Assembly: GCA_026874595.1 (NCBI GenBank)
Contig: CM049314.1
Location: 37,557,229 to 37,621,228, forward strand
Length of the DNA: 64,000 bases
Origin: Sipunculus nudus
Lineage: Eukaryota > Annelida > Sipuncula > Golfingiida > Sipunculidae
Direction of reading: 5' to 3'
Of this stretch, positions 46,701 through 58,476 are shown one piece after another (positions within the stretch are counted from its first letter, which is position 1; every line of letters begins with the position of its first letter). The position numbers were made by a program, and so were the translations under genes. Below the pieces are notes generated by a model that saw only the letters and a list, made by a program, of their open reading frames with translations, was not told the origin of the DNA and searched no databases.

Positions 46701-48008
46701 ATATTCGTCACAAAATGCCATAAAGATCACACCAACTGAGCTCTTGTATGCCAATACGAGTTTTTTTTTTATGTACAAACTTTTAAAACATTATTAACAA
46801 TTACTGGTAATATTTAGTTGTTGAAACGGAGGAAAAGAGCTGGCGAAATGTTAACTAGTCTTAGTGCCATGGCAGGCGGAACGGTACAACAAGACCGAGA
46901 GCAGATGCCAAAATGTAAGAAGAGCTCTCAATGGTCAGGTGAAAGACTCAAACTTAATAAACCATGCTATCAAAATATGCCCATTTCAAGGCAACAGATG
47001 AGAGCCCTGATGGATGTTATATTCTGTCGTTCATATGTAACCGAATGACACTTCGTAGCAATTCGTTGTGATAGTAATTTTTCATTCATGGCACATTCCA
47101 GTTTAAAAAAGGGATAACTGGAGGGTGGGGAGGAGGATAATACTAATTTCACCAATCTAGCCCGTCAACGCATACGCCTAACCACGTGAAAGCTGACTTA
47201 CTTTGTTAACCAAGACCCTACGATTTCTTCTGCCTGACCGTTATTGTATATATCCGCCATGTCTATCAAGTTCCCGCCGCATTCTGTGAAGCGGTCCAGT
47301 ATTTCATGCGCCCTAGCCTCGCCAAGATTCCCAGGCCGTCGGTACTATATACACACATATAAAAACAGGATCTGTATACTGCCTGCACCAAATATGCATC
47401 ACAATAGATATTAGAGAAAATTAAAGTAATTAATAATATATTTAGAAGAATATCTGATCAGAGTGTAGAAAAATATAAATACACTATAAATCTGCCTTCC
47501 AAAGAATGCAAGCGTCCACCATGTGGGGATCCCTCTTTTGGGAGGCTCATTAAACATTGTTTGCATTCATTTATTCGGCCTTTATTCCGTGAATTATTCG
47601 TGCATTAGTACATTTTGAATATTCTTAACATTGATGACGTTCCTGGGACCGGATTGTGTGCCAGATGCACAGAAAAATCTAATCGTTCCTTCATTGACCC
47701 ATTTCCGAAATGCCCTCAAACTTTAATGAGATTTTCGATTATTGATTGTGTCAGTTACATGTTGTTAACAACCGCGCACAAACACACACCGACACACACA
47801 AACGGGGATAAACGTGGCACTCCTTGCGGAAACGATACTTCACACACATTATATATAATAAGGTATATTCAAGGTCTTAAATATGATTTACAACTTCCGT
47901 TGATCTCTGCAAGTCGTCGCCGAACGTCGCTGTACCCAGCGAGATGTTGGACACCCTCAGACCTGACCTCCCCAGGTTATTGAAACGTACACGGATCTGT
48001 TCTGCCAT
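37959..48008 (-). CDS. Aldo-keto reductase, seven exons, 368 aa
   Basis: Exons in order: 47895-48008, 47202-47344, 43033-43189, 41243-41416, 39596-39693, 38631-38809, 37959-38200. They total 1107 bp with consistent phases and no internal stop. Exon 1 has [19 protein letters not shown]; exon 2 RRPGNLGEA and the [17 protein letters not shown] segment with the Asp and Tyr of the AKR catalytic tetrad; exon 3 LLASKFFFG (Lys); exon 4 [13 protein letters not shown] (His), [10 protein letters not shown]; exon 5 IAWSPLK; exon 6 GWLTGK; exon 7 GCKTMEQ and [18 protein letters not shown], which form the cofactor-binding end. The four catalytic residues are all present, so NADPH-dependent carbonyl reduction in the cytosol is expected; the substrate is unknown. 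The exon 1 donor (GTTGTA) is weak. Intron 4 begins inside the satellite. Family call is strong; subfamily (YajO/tas-like) is less sure. Confidence 0.85.
38940..39080 (+). repeat. tRNA-related SINE (duplicate of 16715-16865)
   Basis: Same element as in duplication copy 1: B box GGTTCGATTCC, GCCATGAGAGTGGG and GGTTTTCTCCGGG. It lies in intron 5 of the AKR gene. Confidence 0.5.
39695..39753. repeat. (AT)n microsatellite forming the exon 5 acceptor
   Basis: On the minus strand the AT run ends directly as TATATATAG at the 3' splice site of AKR exon 5 (first exon base 39693), replacing the usual pyrimidine tract. Confidence 0.8.
40500..40622 (-). repeat. 61-bp satellite, left part of the small array
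   Basis: About two units of the exon-derived satellite, interrupted at 40623 by a MITE. The outermost unit matches the outermost unit of the large array at 18060. Confidence 0.85.
40623..40913. mobile_element. hAT-like MITE inserted in the satellite
   Basis: The ends GAGGGGCGTCAAT and inverse of ATTGACGCCACTG are inverted repeats. Flanking GTTGTGTC (40615-40622) and GTTATGTC (40914-40921) form an 8-bp target duplication with one mismatch, as hAT elements make. The interior has C-runs and an (AT)n tract (40744-40785). Confidence 0.65.
40914..41290 (-). repeat. 61-bp satellite adjoining AKR exon 4
   Basis: About six units of the same satellite. The last one (41243-41290) is the actual 3' end of AKR exon 4, so the array grows directly out of the gene. 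Several units here carry GTATGT donors downstream of the true one. Confidence 0.9.
41417..43032 (-). other. AKR intron 3
   Basis: Noncoding. It contains the palindrome GCGCATGCGC (41966-41975, an NRF1-type site) and an AAT-type microsatellite (about 42605-42640). No additional exon was found. Confidence 0.5.
43700..46145. repeat. Dispersed repeat with TGACCT tandem section and GGAC/GGCC end
   Basis: From about 45060 the sequence repeats a GTGACCTTGACCTTTGACCT...CCTCAAAATCAA...TTCTTCYCC...GAGCTATATGTGAAAGATGGAAGGTTTGGGATGAA module with a period of about 134-146 bp. It ends in a GGACGGACGGCCGGCC run (about 46065-46110) and CATCGCTATAGCCC. This combination is recalled as a common repeat of marine invertebrate genomes. 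Confidence 0.6.
46300..46450. mobile_element. G-run MITE-like repeat
   Basis: A run of G (46310-46328) followed by TTCCAACCCAGGAAGATTAA and GCGGCGGCTGAAA resembles 14149-14345. Ends are not defined. Confidence 0.35.
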
Positions 48009-49612
48009 TATGCACTGAAAGACAGAGTGGTTAATACTAAATTCGAATATATATCAAACCTAAGGCACCCAGGGGCGGATCCAGGAGTCCGGGGGATGAA
48101 AAGTGGATCCCCTTCTGGATCCACTTCTGACACACGTATAATCATATAGATATAAACTCCTGGCAGTTTAACGTGATATTTTTCCCAACGTAAAACTTTT
48201 ATTTGATACGTTTATATAATATTCCTCTCAACCAAGAGACCTATCAACGGGCATTACACTACACATATATGTCCAAATGTGTATTCTTTGTAAAAGCATA
48301 ACAAAAATTACATTCTTCATATAAAACGACATTTCGTTCGGTTGTGTCGTGCCCGAAGGTATGCCACTTTAGGAAAAAGCAATTCGCACGAATTTTTTTT
48401 CCGAACTCACAAGGCATCAGCATTCTCATGGATCTGATTGACAGAAATGTGAATTAATTATATATATATGTCGTTATGAATGCTTACCAAAAAGATAAAA
48501 CCGGAATACAAGAACTACAATTAGCGTATGACCATGAATCTATAGTCGTCCAAAAGGACGTCTCAGTTAAACATTTCATAAAAACGTATTTGTTACGGTA
48601 TACACTGGACATGCGTTTCACTAACCTTTGGTGCACTCCTATACAGGGAAGGGACGCAAGGTTTACTGTCCTCGATATTAATTCATGCCATCCACATGAT
48701 AACATAATTTTACTCCAGGGAGCAATGGATGTTAAACTGGTGAACAATGTATTCTTTAGCACTTTCATAAATAGTCATGGGTCTTTTTGAACTCAGTATG
48801 TTTCAGAATTAGGTGATTGCATATGTATTAAACATTTCATTTTGTGTGTGTTCACATTTATGGGTCATCCGTGATACTTAGTATTGCTCTGTCTAACTTA
48901 TACACCTATCTGATTGTACTTTCCTTATATTACCGATGTAATAGCATTATTGGACTTTCATTGACTCTCAATACTGCATTATTGGCATTTTCCATACATA
49001 AAAAGTGTATCGAGATATCACTTCGGCATGCCTTTCAATGCATTAAAGGCGAGAACCACACTCTAAATTTCGATAACATTTTCACCAGTGTTTTTAAAAT
49101 ACCTCACTGCGTACATACACGCTAACAATTTGAAAAATCCAGACCAACCGTACGATATGATTGTGCTCTTCTCCTCAACAACCAGAGTGAGCGAAAAGGA
49201 CTCGAGCGTCAGTACAGGAGTATAGGTATACATGTACATATCCCCCATCTTTAGTAATGTATTGATAAAATTATACCCCCTGCTATTCAGACAATAATAT
49301 TTATATATTAAAATTGAATATATTACTAATAAGAATGATAGACTTTGGTTAAGTTTCTGAGCTTATTATGATAGGAATTACCCTACATACTAGAAACAAA
49401 ATACATTTTTAAAACTCTATATTTACTTGAAATGTTTTTCGTGTCACACATACAATAAAAGATTACCGGTTACGTGCTGCAATATCGATACAACAGCATG
49501 GATGACCTACGACTCAAAGTAGGCCCTATACCAGATCAACATAACCGCCTCCTTAACGGGCTCTTTGTGGCTATGAATTTTACCATATCGCTAACTTCAG
49601 ATGTTGTGTTGC
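48009..49612. other. Intergenic DNA upstream of the AKR gene
   Basis: It contains the small MITE at 48070-48129. A 104-codon open frame at 48476-48790 has no recognisable domain and is not called a gene. Confidence 0.45.
48070..48129. mobile_element. 60-bp remnant MITE of the CAGGGGCGGATCC family
   Basis: CAGGGGCGGATCCAGG and inverse CTGGATCCACTTCTG lie only 60 bp apart, suggesting internal deletion of the family seen at 24451 and 31112. Confidence 0.55.
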
Positions 49613-49716
49613 ATATCAACGGATATTGTATTTACCCGTAGCATTATCCTTGTTTATAATATTGTTCAAAGTTCTGGTTTACTTGCTTTTATGTGACCTC
49701 ATCTCAGTGCTAAATG
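49613..49716 (+). repeat. Direct repeat (pair with 51537-51638)
   Basis: GCATATCARCGGATATT and TTGTTTATAATATTGTTCAAAGTTC through CATCTCAGTGC are shared with 51537-51638 in the same orientation. Confidence 0.7.
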
Positions 49717-49999
49717 TATGTACATTGAAAACTATCAAAACTTGATAGAATGTGTAATCCTGAGTCCTGACTGTGTGATTGTAACATTATACAGCAGGTT
49801 CAGTACACATACACATATATAAATATAATGTGTAAGGTTTAATTTTCATATATAATATTTACATTCCCAATGTTCATGGTCATTAAATATTTTGTAGTGT
49901 ATATTCCTGGACCAATGAGCCTGGAGAAGGAGAATACAGCTAGCTGACATTGGGGAATCGCCAAACCTGCCAGGTAAATTAATCAATTGTTGAACATGT

Positions 50000-50002
<3 letters not shown>

Positions 50003-50081
<79 letters not shown>
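50003..50081. repeat. (AT)n microsatellite
   Basis: Pure AT run of about 80 bp. Confidence 0.9.
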
Positions 50082-50083
<2 letters not shown>

Positions 50084-50853
50084 GTATATAGAATATTTAA
50101 GGATATGACAAGTATATAAACAAATAGAAGTAATGTAAATTCAATGAAGACCTAATATTTTATATGTTGTAAATGTTTGGTTCAGTACTAATATAATTGT
50201 CACCATGGCTTATTGCTCTAAGTTGTCAGTAGTCTTACATAAATCAAAAATTGCAATTATGTGCCCAACATATGGATTTACTTCATGCCACCGATCGATA
50301 AATGACTTAAGTTTTCTACTAGACCCAAACACAGTATAACAAATTTGTAATATTATATATGTGTGTGTGTGTGTGTGAGGGTGTGTGTGTGTATTTATGA
50401 ACATGATTATATAGGTTGTCAATACATCCTTTTACTCCTGCAGCTACCCTACACCTTACAACTAGTACACAGACGTACCTCAAGCCCTGTTGAGCCATGA
50501 GGATAAACTTATGGTAAGTGCTATGAATCCCATTTATGAATACATGTATAATGAATATTTTCTGATGACATTCCAAACGGCACTTTTGCTCGCTCAAGTT
50601 TTAATTTTGTAATATTGAAGGCACACATTTAAGAGATGAATGGGAGGAGGACTTCTTAATCTCAGAAACTAACTTCCCAATATGAATAATATATAAAGTT
50701 CATCTCCGGTGTAGCATCTAAGATAAAAAAAAATATCAGAATGACACATTCAGTCATATAAGCTGTGATTCAATGTACACAAAATCCTGCACACAACTCT
50801 GTCTTATAAAATGTTTTTTTAATGGAATTTTACGTTTTATTTTGTATTTTCAG

Positions 50854-51062
50854 ACACTCTGGAGAAAACGTCTTCGTCACAAATTTGTAACCCCGAGTAG
50901 GAGAAAGACCAGGGCAAGTCTATTGTTCCAGTACAGAAGCAGAAAATGAAGAGAGAGCTCTATGGTCGTCACGAGGGTAGCCGTGAACCCAACCTTAACT
51001 GGAGTGGTAAACTACTTGCCAGAGAGGAAGCCGAGGTGGATGACGATACAATAAAGCTACAG
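50854..51062 (+). pseudogene. Exon-like segment with an in-frame stop
   Basis: It is bounded by TTTTGTATTTTCAG and by CAG|GTGTAT. One frame reads protein-like charged sequence (MKRELYGRHEGSREPNLNW, LAREEAEVDDDTIKLQ) but has TAG near 50895-50900. It is not recognised; it could be a decayed exon or a noncoding transcript exon. Confidence 0.35.
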
Positions 51063-51258
51063 GTGTATTCTTTATGTGAACACTGAAGCACACTCAGACA
51101 GAACCCTGTCCACATTGTGAGGAATAATCAATCGTAAAACAGTTGCAGACAAAAACACGTATCACAAGTTACACGACCACTTGTTTTTTAATAAATATAC
51201 GTTCTACTAGAAAATGTCTGTTATTATTTTTATTATTATTATTATATACATGTTTGTA

Positions 51259-51261
<3 letters not shown>

Positions 51262-51338
<77 letters not shown>
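51262..51338. repeat. (AT)n-(AG)n compound microsatellite
   Basis: AT run to 51299 followed by AG run to 51338. Confidence 0.9.
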
Positions 51339-51340
<2 letters not shown>

Positions 51341-51365
51341 TGAAAACGGATGAACCTGACAGGTC

Positions 51366-51515
51366 CATGACAACCCATAGGTTGTCACGGCAAACATTTG
51401 ACAACTCTTTTTGCAACCCCAAAGGGTTGTCAAATTGATATTTTGACAACCTGGGTTGTTGTTTTAGGTACACCCATTTGACAACCCTAAAGTTGTCGAT
51501 TTGACAACCCTTTGT
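51366..51515. repeat. Cluster of TTTGACAACCC words in both orientations
   Basis: GACAACC or its inverse GGTTGTC occurs about eight times in 150 bp (near 51368, 51379, 51399, 51424, 51444, 51480, 51502), some as mini-palindromes such as AAGGGTTGTCAAATTGATATTTTGACAACC (given as description of spacing; arms are 9-11 bp). Confidence 0.6.
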
Positions 51516-51536
51516 TTTCAGTGAATATCGTTGTAT

Positions 51537-51638
51537 GGCATATCAGCGGATATTTCATTTGCTCGGACTACTATTCTTGTTTATAATATTGTTCAAAGTT
51601 CTTGTTTACTTGCTTTTATGTGACCTCATCTCAGTGCA
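51537..51638 (+). repeat. Direct repeat (pair with 49613-49716)
   Basis: Second copy of the 100-bp repeat; it diverges after CATCTCAGTGC. Confidence 0.7.
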
Positions 51639-51670
51639 TCTTTGCCAGCAGCAGAAAACTGGAGTCGGGG

Positions 51671-51832
51671 CACAGGCACTCGTTTACAGCACTAAAAAGG
51701 CTTAGAAACCGTTAACACGTTGAGTATGGGCGATATACCACTTATAAAAGTTATAACTGGTATATCGCCCGTACTCAGGTGTTTCTTTTAACGGTTTCCA
51801 AGCCATTTTAGTGCTGGAAACAAATGCCTGTG
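51671..51832. mobile_element. 162-bp MITE with perfect 8-bp TSD
   Basis: AGTCGGGG at 51663-51670 and 51833-51840 flanks a near-complete palindrome with ends CACAGGCA and TGCCTGTG; the arms share GCACTAAAA, AACCGTTAA and GGCGATATACCA. An 8-bp duplication suits a hAT-type mover. Confidence 0.8.
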
Positions 51833-52149
51833 AGTCGGGGCTCAAGCCGGTCACGTATAGCCCTGTAAGGGACCCGCACTAGCTCCCTCACCAACGACGA
51901 GAGAGGGGAGTAGAGTTTGTTTCCAGGACATTTAAAGGATAAAGTAGTAGCGATGTGTAAGAAGGTTGTTGAATATGCCACATCAAGCCAAACGCAAAGA
52001 GGTCCAAACTCTTTCAGGTTTTGTTTAAGTTATCAGCCTCATATGGATAGGGTTTGCTCACATGTATACGGAACCATAACAAAAAAAAAAAGAAAAAAAA
52101 CCCCAAGTAAACTGGAGATATTATGTCTAACACACGGAGTGTTTTAGCT

Positions 52150-53555
52150 GGAGAACATTTCTATTCAGCGAAATGACATGACAGCGTGATATTATACACA
52201 TACACATATAAATGCAACTGTAAAGTACCTTAAGCAGAGCTGTTATTCTTAGAAACACCTGCTTCTGTATTCACCAATAATGATATTGAAATATTTGTTG
52301 CAATAATGATGATGATATTTATAATAATAATAATAGCAAAATAAAAGTCCATGTTTTTACAATAGGGATTGGAGAAACAACGTATTTATTATCCCTAATG
52401 AAATAATTAGTATAAATAGGAAAGTGACTGCAAATACCGGTCATGTGGATGTGTTGGCACTGGTATCGGAAATATTACATATGAAGCATTACAAATGTCA
52501 CTCCTTAAATGTGCTCATATATAGAATTTTAAATGTTCAATACAAACACTGATACACGGGTTTAAATATTCTCAATAAAATCAAGCACCTTTATATATTC
52601 ATGACAGAGCCTGTGAATTGATTATGCTATCGAGTTCAAAGATGAAAGTCATTCTGGGCGTAATGCCAGAGAGAACAACAACGTGGATATCAGTGTCGTG
52701 AAGCATCGGAGGTCGTGTGTCCAACACGTGAATGACTACAGGTAATCTTTATTAACTACACACGTTTGTTTATAATATCTAAATTTGGATGAAGTTTAAC
52801 CGGACATTCATCTGTAGTTATTAATCTATGGTATTAAGCTAACACAGACTTCATTTCTTCAAGCGCTTTTCAACTTGAAAACGGAAGGATTTATAAGGCA
52901 AGAGTGGTTTCAATTACCGTAACAATGGACGGTACAGATCGTTAAACTACATTCAGACGGAAAGCGACGATGTTAATAGTAAACACAGTACACCTAAAAG
53001 TGCGTGTTTTTCTTAAATATATTAAATTTCCATCATTGAAAGTTTTCAGTGAACTGCCTGGTAGGCTATAACTACTGTTATCAGTTAAATCGCTTTAGAT
53101 CGCTTTCACGATTTACGGCAATTATCTGACCTGTGTTTATTATCTCGTAAACTCTCCATTGTTGGAAACTTGAGAGTTTGTTGTCAACATATCCATAACA
53201 ATAAGGCAGCTTGTTGTAAGACCCTGGCTAAAAGAAAAAAAAGGCTTGCTGATAAAGGATCGAGATATGAGAAGTCCATTCTAGGTTGTAAAATTAGATG
53301 GTAAACAGTTTCACATACCGTGGCAAGAGCATCTACCCCGACAGGTAAGTCTTCCGAGCGGATCCTTGTTAGGGATGAGTGAGCGAGCACGTTAAATAAT
53401 TTTATATCGAATAAAATGTGAAATGCTGAACATACCGAATACCTGCATTCAAGTCTAAGATAACTGTACACTCTAGGATATTAACTAAAACATATATAAC
53501 TAAAAAAGCACTCAGAGAGTGCAGATCTGTGCCAAGTCAGTTCATGGGCCTCATA
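52150..53555. other. Intergenic DNA
   Basis: No gene is supported. AAT-type repeats lie near 52322. Short open frames on the minus strand near 53184-53471 show no recognised domain. Confidence 0.4.
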
Positions 53556-53559
53556 TGGA

Positions 53560-53797
53560 ACTGTCAGAAAAGCAGCACATTTCCTTTAAAATATTCCTGG
53601 ATCAAGAATGTTTGCGTATCAAAATTTAATCATTTTTTCCTCCGATCATTGCCGAGCTATCATGAAGATTTCATCAACATCCGTCAATAACTTTTTGACT
53701 AATGTTACCAACAGACAAACAAACAAACCAACACCCGAAAAAAAAAACAAAAAAAAAAAAAAATAAATAACCCCTGCCACTTAGTGGAGGTAATAAA
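53560..53797. repeat. Dispersed repeat ending in GGAGGTAATA
   Basis: A CATCAACATCCGTCAATAAC segment, CAACAGACAAACAAACAAAC, an A-run and CACTTAGTGGAGGTAATA form a set recalled from a common marine-invertebrate repeat. 62030-62170 looks like the opposite end of the same family (GCGCAAACCTCCACCAA). Confidence 0.45.
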
Positions 53798-54960
53798 CAT
53801 GTAAAGTCGAATATGTTTGCAGACTAAAGCTAAGATTTCTTATATGTTCGGAATGCGAAAAGCGTGTAAAATCGGTACACATATTGAGAAATAAAGAAGG
53901 TGAGATTCCTCATACACGGACCCGGCATGCAGGATGCTTATATATCCGGCAAAAAAGATCGCTACATGTAGCTTTTTTTAAGTTTTCTGATGTTTTCAAG
54001 GGGTAACACATAGTAAAAATACATGCCGCCGTGCAGGATCATATGAAGTCTTTCAAAACACATTCCATATTCCGAGAATAGTCCGATTCAATCGCGAAAA
54101 CAATCTGTTGTAATCCAATAATGAAGTTCTGGTAATAATGCCAAAAGCAAACTGAAGACAATCCGTACATAAAGTCTGTATAAAGTTCTGCAATTATCGG
54201 AAATGTCCTAAAAACACTGACCAGAGAGTCACACCCTTTCGTGTCCGCTGGTATTTTTTCTCTCTGCTGACTCTAAACACAGCCCCTATTTTAGCTTTTT
54301 AACCCAAAGCCCAGAGATTTTCATTTTCACAAACATACCAAACAAAACAATACACGAACACCAACAGCGCCTGAACAGACCCGAACCATCCGCCGTGTCT
54401 CCAAACAACAATACACGTGCGCTCACAGTGCCTGAACAGACCCGAACCATCTAGACTACACCGAGTACTGTGTTTACACTCCGCGAGAGTTCAGCATGTG
54501 CGGTTCCCACAGCAGCGCAAAGGGTCTGCGCTTAACACGAATCAGAATGCCTAGCACATGTCAAGTTATGTAATATCCCGCGCATATTAAAACAGATACC
54601 TGTAACAATGTAAGGTTAAATTATGATATGTCGTTTCAACACTCTGTTTTACTAGTAATTTATAAATTGGGCGACCTGCCCCGGATGTGAGTCTAAAATG
54701 CTAATATCTTGAACAGAAAACCTCCAACAATGCATTCGCAGATGTCAGCTGGTAGAGCCACGTATTGTCTTGTATATTATTGGCTTCGATCCATAAGTAG
54801 CGGTTACGGTATGCTCAATCATTCGCTATACTATCCGCTGCAAAAAAAAAAATACCGCGGTTGCCAGTCAAGTTTGGCCACCAGGCGCTTTGTTGAGAAC
54901 GTAATGATTGGCAAGATCAGGGGTTTCAGCAGCTTATAGCATGCCAAGTGAATATATATT

Positions 54961-55014
<54 letters not shown>

Positions 55015-56470
55015 CAGATAGAAGATAATATATAAATATATATATATATAATTATTTTAATTCCATTCATGACTCTCACACCGAATATACTAAATTACTC
55101 TCACAAAAAAAATACCAGATGATCAAATAGTTCGCACAGTTTATTGTCACATGAATCAAAGACCTTTGGCACCGGTCTAGATTGCATTGGAGAGGTTAAG
55201 TATGCTTTACAATATTCATTAATTTTGACATTTCCGTGAAGAAATGTGAAAAAATCAGGGATATCGGGATTCTGTTCAAGGACATATATTTGTATACACA
55301 TATAGCCTATATACGTCACAAAAGGGCATTTATTAAAAAAATAAACAAATAAGAAAGAGGCTCCCGCTGGAATTCCTTTATATTGTTGAATTCGACATAC
55401 ATGTACATACTTTAGTTCTGGTCATAAAGAAACAAAATATAAGGTCATTCAGGTTATAAATTAATAACTCCTTTTACAATTTATGTTAAGAAAGCATACG
55501 AGGGCCGAAACACATGCACTGCATGCATGGAGTGATGTCTGCCGCTTGCCGCGCGTGCGGATGTCTAATGTATATCTGTTGTGTCTATTGAAAATCTGGT
55601 AAAATGTATTTAATTTACAACTTATTTATACACTACAATATGTTAGTAAGTATACATTTATAAAAACTTTATATATGCATATGCATGTTTGTATATAATT
55701 ATTTTATTTGTATAAATTAAATATATATATATATATTCACATATATATCATATACATGTATTTTAAATAATATATTATTATTATTCACCAAGAAAAATCA
55801 TGATTATTTCATGAAATTCACGCTAAATAGTGGTATATGTCTCAGACAAAAATGTAAAATACCACAAAAGTTCTGCGAAGAAGACTTCTTGATAGAATAT
55901 TAGTTGGAGGGTTTTCATCAGGTCCCACTGTACGCTGCTAAGTGCTCTTTGTGGCTTGTTCGAAAAAAATTTGACAGTTGTCCTAGGAGACGAAATATGC
56001 ATGTGTTGTGTGCTGCAAGACTAATGCTGCGGTAATTCGTTACCGCTCGTACAGATTGTATGTACCAGATGGCAGCTCGTTCGTACGACTTGCCAACGTT
56101 CGGTACCCAACAAAAGACCCACTGACCGGATGTCTAGGTTGTGATGGTAACCAAAAAGAAACCGATTAGTAAAATATGTTACATGTTACATTTGTTTAAC
56201 TTTATTTGTCATTTGAAAATTTTATGTAAACCAGTCAAATATTGCCTAGATTGGTGTCTTTATTTGCTCCCTACATCTCGAAAAGCAGTGAATACAGGTG
56301 AAGGTCGCTAAGTGGACTTGCTCCGCCCAATCACAGTTTCCCAGTGGTACGTTCCACTTGGGTCATGTGTTGAACGGGATTCCCCACTGGGAAACTCGTA
56401 CGTTCCATCTATTCCAGAGGTAACGAACGCAGCATAAATTCTAGACTGGTACCCCGCTCTATTATTGGCA
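53798..56470. other. Intergenic DNA
   Basis: No gene is supported. It has an (AT)n run at 54966-55012 and a 13-bp hairpin (AGTTTCCCAGTGG 56334 / inverse near 56383) followed on both sides by TACGTTCCA. Confidence 0.4.
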
Positions 56471-56478
56471 GGTGGCGG

Positions 56479-57325
56479 CACTCGGTAAAACCCGGAATTT
56501 CCGAGGATATTCCGAGATTCCTCGGAATAAAAGTTTGAGCCGTTTCCCTCAGCAGAGGATCCCTGACAGTAGAAAAAAAGTTCCAAAACATATTAAATGA
56601 ATAATTATCTTCCTATTTCTTTAGGGTTCCGTTCTAATCTTCGACCTTTTAAGGCGTAATATACGGTTTTCCGAGCCAGATCAGACCGGCCCGGGACGAC
56701 GACCATGTTTATGGTAGATCATACCTAAATCCGGTGGTTTCATGAGAATTCTTGGAGAGTATAAACAGCTGACAGGCCTGGATAAAAAGAAGTAAAGAGA
56801 GTGAATTGTAGATTTATCAGAAATACTCCTCTTATTGATAATAAGATCATGAAATATTGTGGAAGGCCATAACAAAAGAAAGGGGCAGGGCATGGAGAGA
56901 GATTCTACAATTAATGGAAGTGGCATGACATTTGGACAGGGAGGCTACAGCAGTATTGATCAGTGTCTACAAGTGTTTTCATTTACCACTGGCATTATTA
57001 AAATTCTATTTTTTATAAGTCCAATGAACGAAGGAACACATTTGAAAACAAAATCATTTATTAACAACTGAACCATAATAATCGAATGAAATATGTACAG
57101 GGCTGTTTGAAAAGATGTTAAAAAAATCGTACGCTGCACCTTAATAAGTCGAAGATTAGAACGGAACCCTGAATAAATGGGAAGATAATTGTTCATTCTT
57201 CAGGTATGGGTACTTTTTTTCTACTGTCAAGGATCCTCTGCCGAGGGAAATGGCTCAAACTTTTATTCCGTGGGATCTCGGAATATCCTCGGAAATTCCG
57301 AGGAAATTCCGGGTTTTACCGAGTG
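56479..57325. mobile_element. Foldback element, arms about 170 bp
   Basis: Arms 56479-56645 and 57148-57325 are inverse copies: outer CACTCGGTAAAACCCGG and inner AGGGTTCCGTTCTAATC are shared, with GGAATTTCCGAGGA sub-repeats. The 500-bp loop has no coding signal. The target duplication was not identified. Confidence 0.7.
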
Positions 57326-58112
57326 CCTCTATTATTGCACCGCTGCTCTTGGCCAATCATAGAGACGGGCATAGAACGCCATCTTCAGTACTCACGGCAG
57401 ACTGGTTCCAACTCCAGTGTGTATTACATATGATAAAAATAAGCATTTCGTTTGCTCAGAGAAGTTGTCAAAAGTTTGCTGTACATTTCGTGTGCCATTT
57501 ATGATTTAATTAATAGATATATTATAATCCAATGCCACGTACAGTGGAATATCAAGGATTCAGTATATCGTGTCATCTATACATCCATCAGTCAATTTTT
57601 GTGCAACAACTCATTTTCAATATTTGGAAACTTTAAATAACTAGAGAAAGTAATTTTATAAGAAATCTTCACGGATAATCAGCCAGGATTGCGTGAACGT
57701 CCATAACCACAGGTATGAGCGTGCAGACTGGATTTGGAACCAGTCTACAGGTAAGTCAGGAGTACTTAAGATGGCGTTGTACGCCTGTCTCTCACACAGT
57801 GGATGGTAAAACGACGCAGGGGGCATGTTGCTTCTTGCTTGCTGAGGACCATAATAGAGCAGGGTACCAGTCTACATAAATTCGAGCGTATCGTGCGTCC
57901 TTGACCTTGTCCATTATATCATATGCATGCAAGCGTACCTAACATAAAGCGGAGTTGGTCGAGTCGTAACCATTTACAATGCTTACCTTACACACGCACC
58001 TCGATAACGAAATGTAAACACAGGTAACACGTACGGAATAATATAGGGTTTACCGTGTACACTTAAATTATACCTGTATTTCCTTCCAGCAGACGAACGG
58101 ATAATAACCGAT

Positions 58113-58404
58113 ATGGAGATTTTGTCCGGTGTTAGTAACATGGACGCGCATTTGCAGTATACAAAACTGGGAAGATCAGGACTTGAAGTGTCCAACATGT
58201 GCTTCGGTGGTACGACCTTTGGCAATGACCAAAGCCGACTTCTCGAAAGGGTTCGGATTCTATCTATATATAGAGTGCAAAGAACATGTCTGAAAGACTA
58301 CCCATCTGTCAAGATCGCCTTTGATTGATAAAAAGTATTTACATTGATTATAACTTACCTGTTTAACACGAATACATTAATGCTAAGTCCCACTTTAGGT
58401 CTTA

Positions 58405-58476
<72 letters not shown>

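Larger units (their letters stand above)
43190..47201 (-). other. AKR intron 2 (about 4 kb, repeat-rich)
   Basis: It contains the repeat block at 43700-46145 and the G-run element at 46300-46450. No coding sequence is supported. Confidence 0.55.

Noticed and set aside
48476-48790. 104-aa protein gene
   Set aside because: No recognised domain, a full-length open frame also exists on the opposite strand, and no splice or promoter context.
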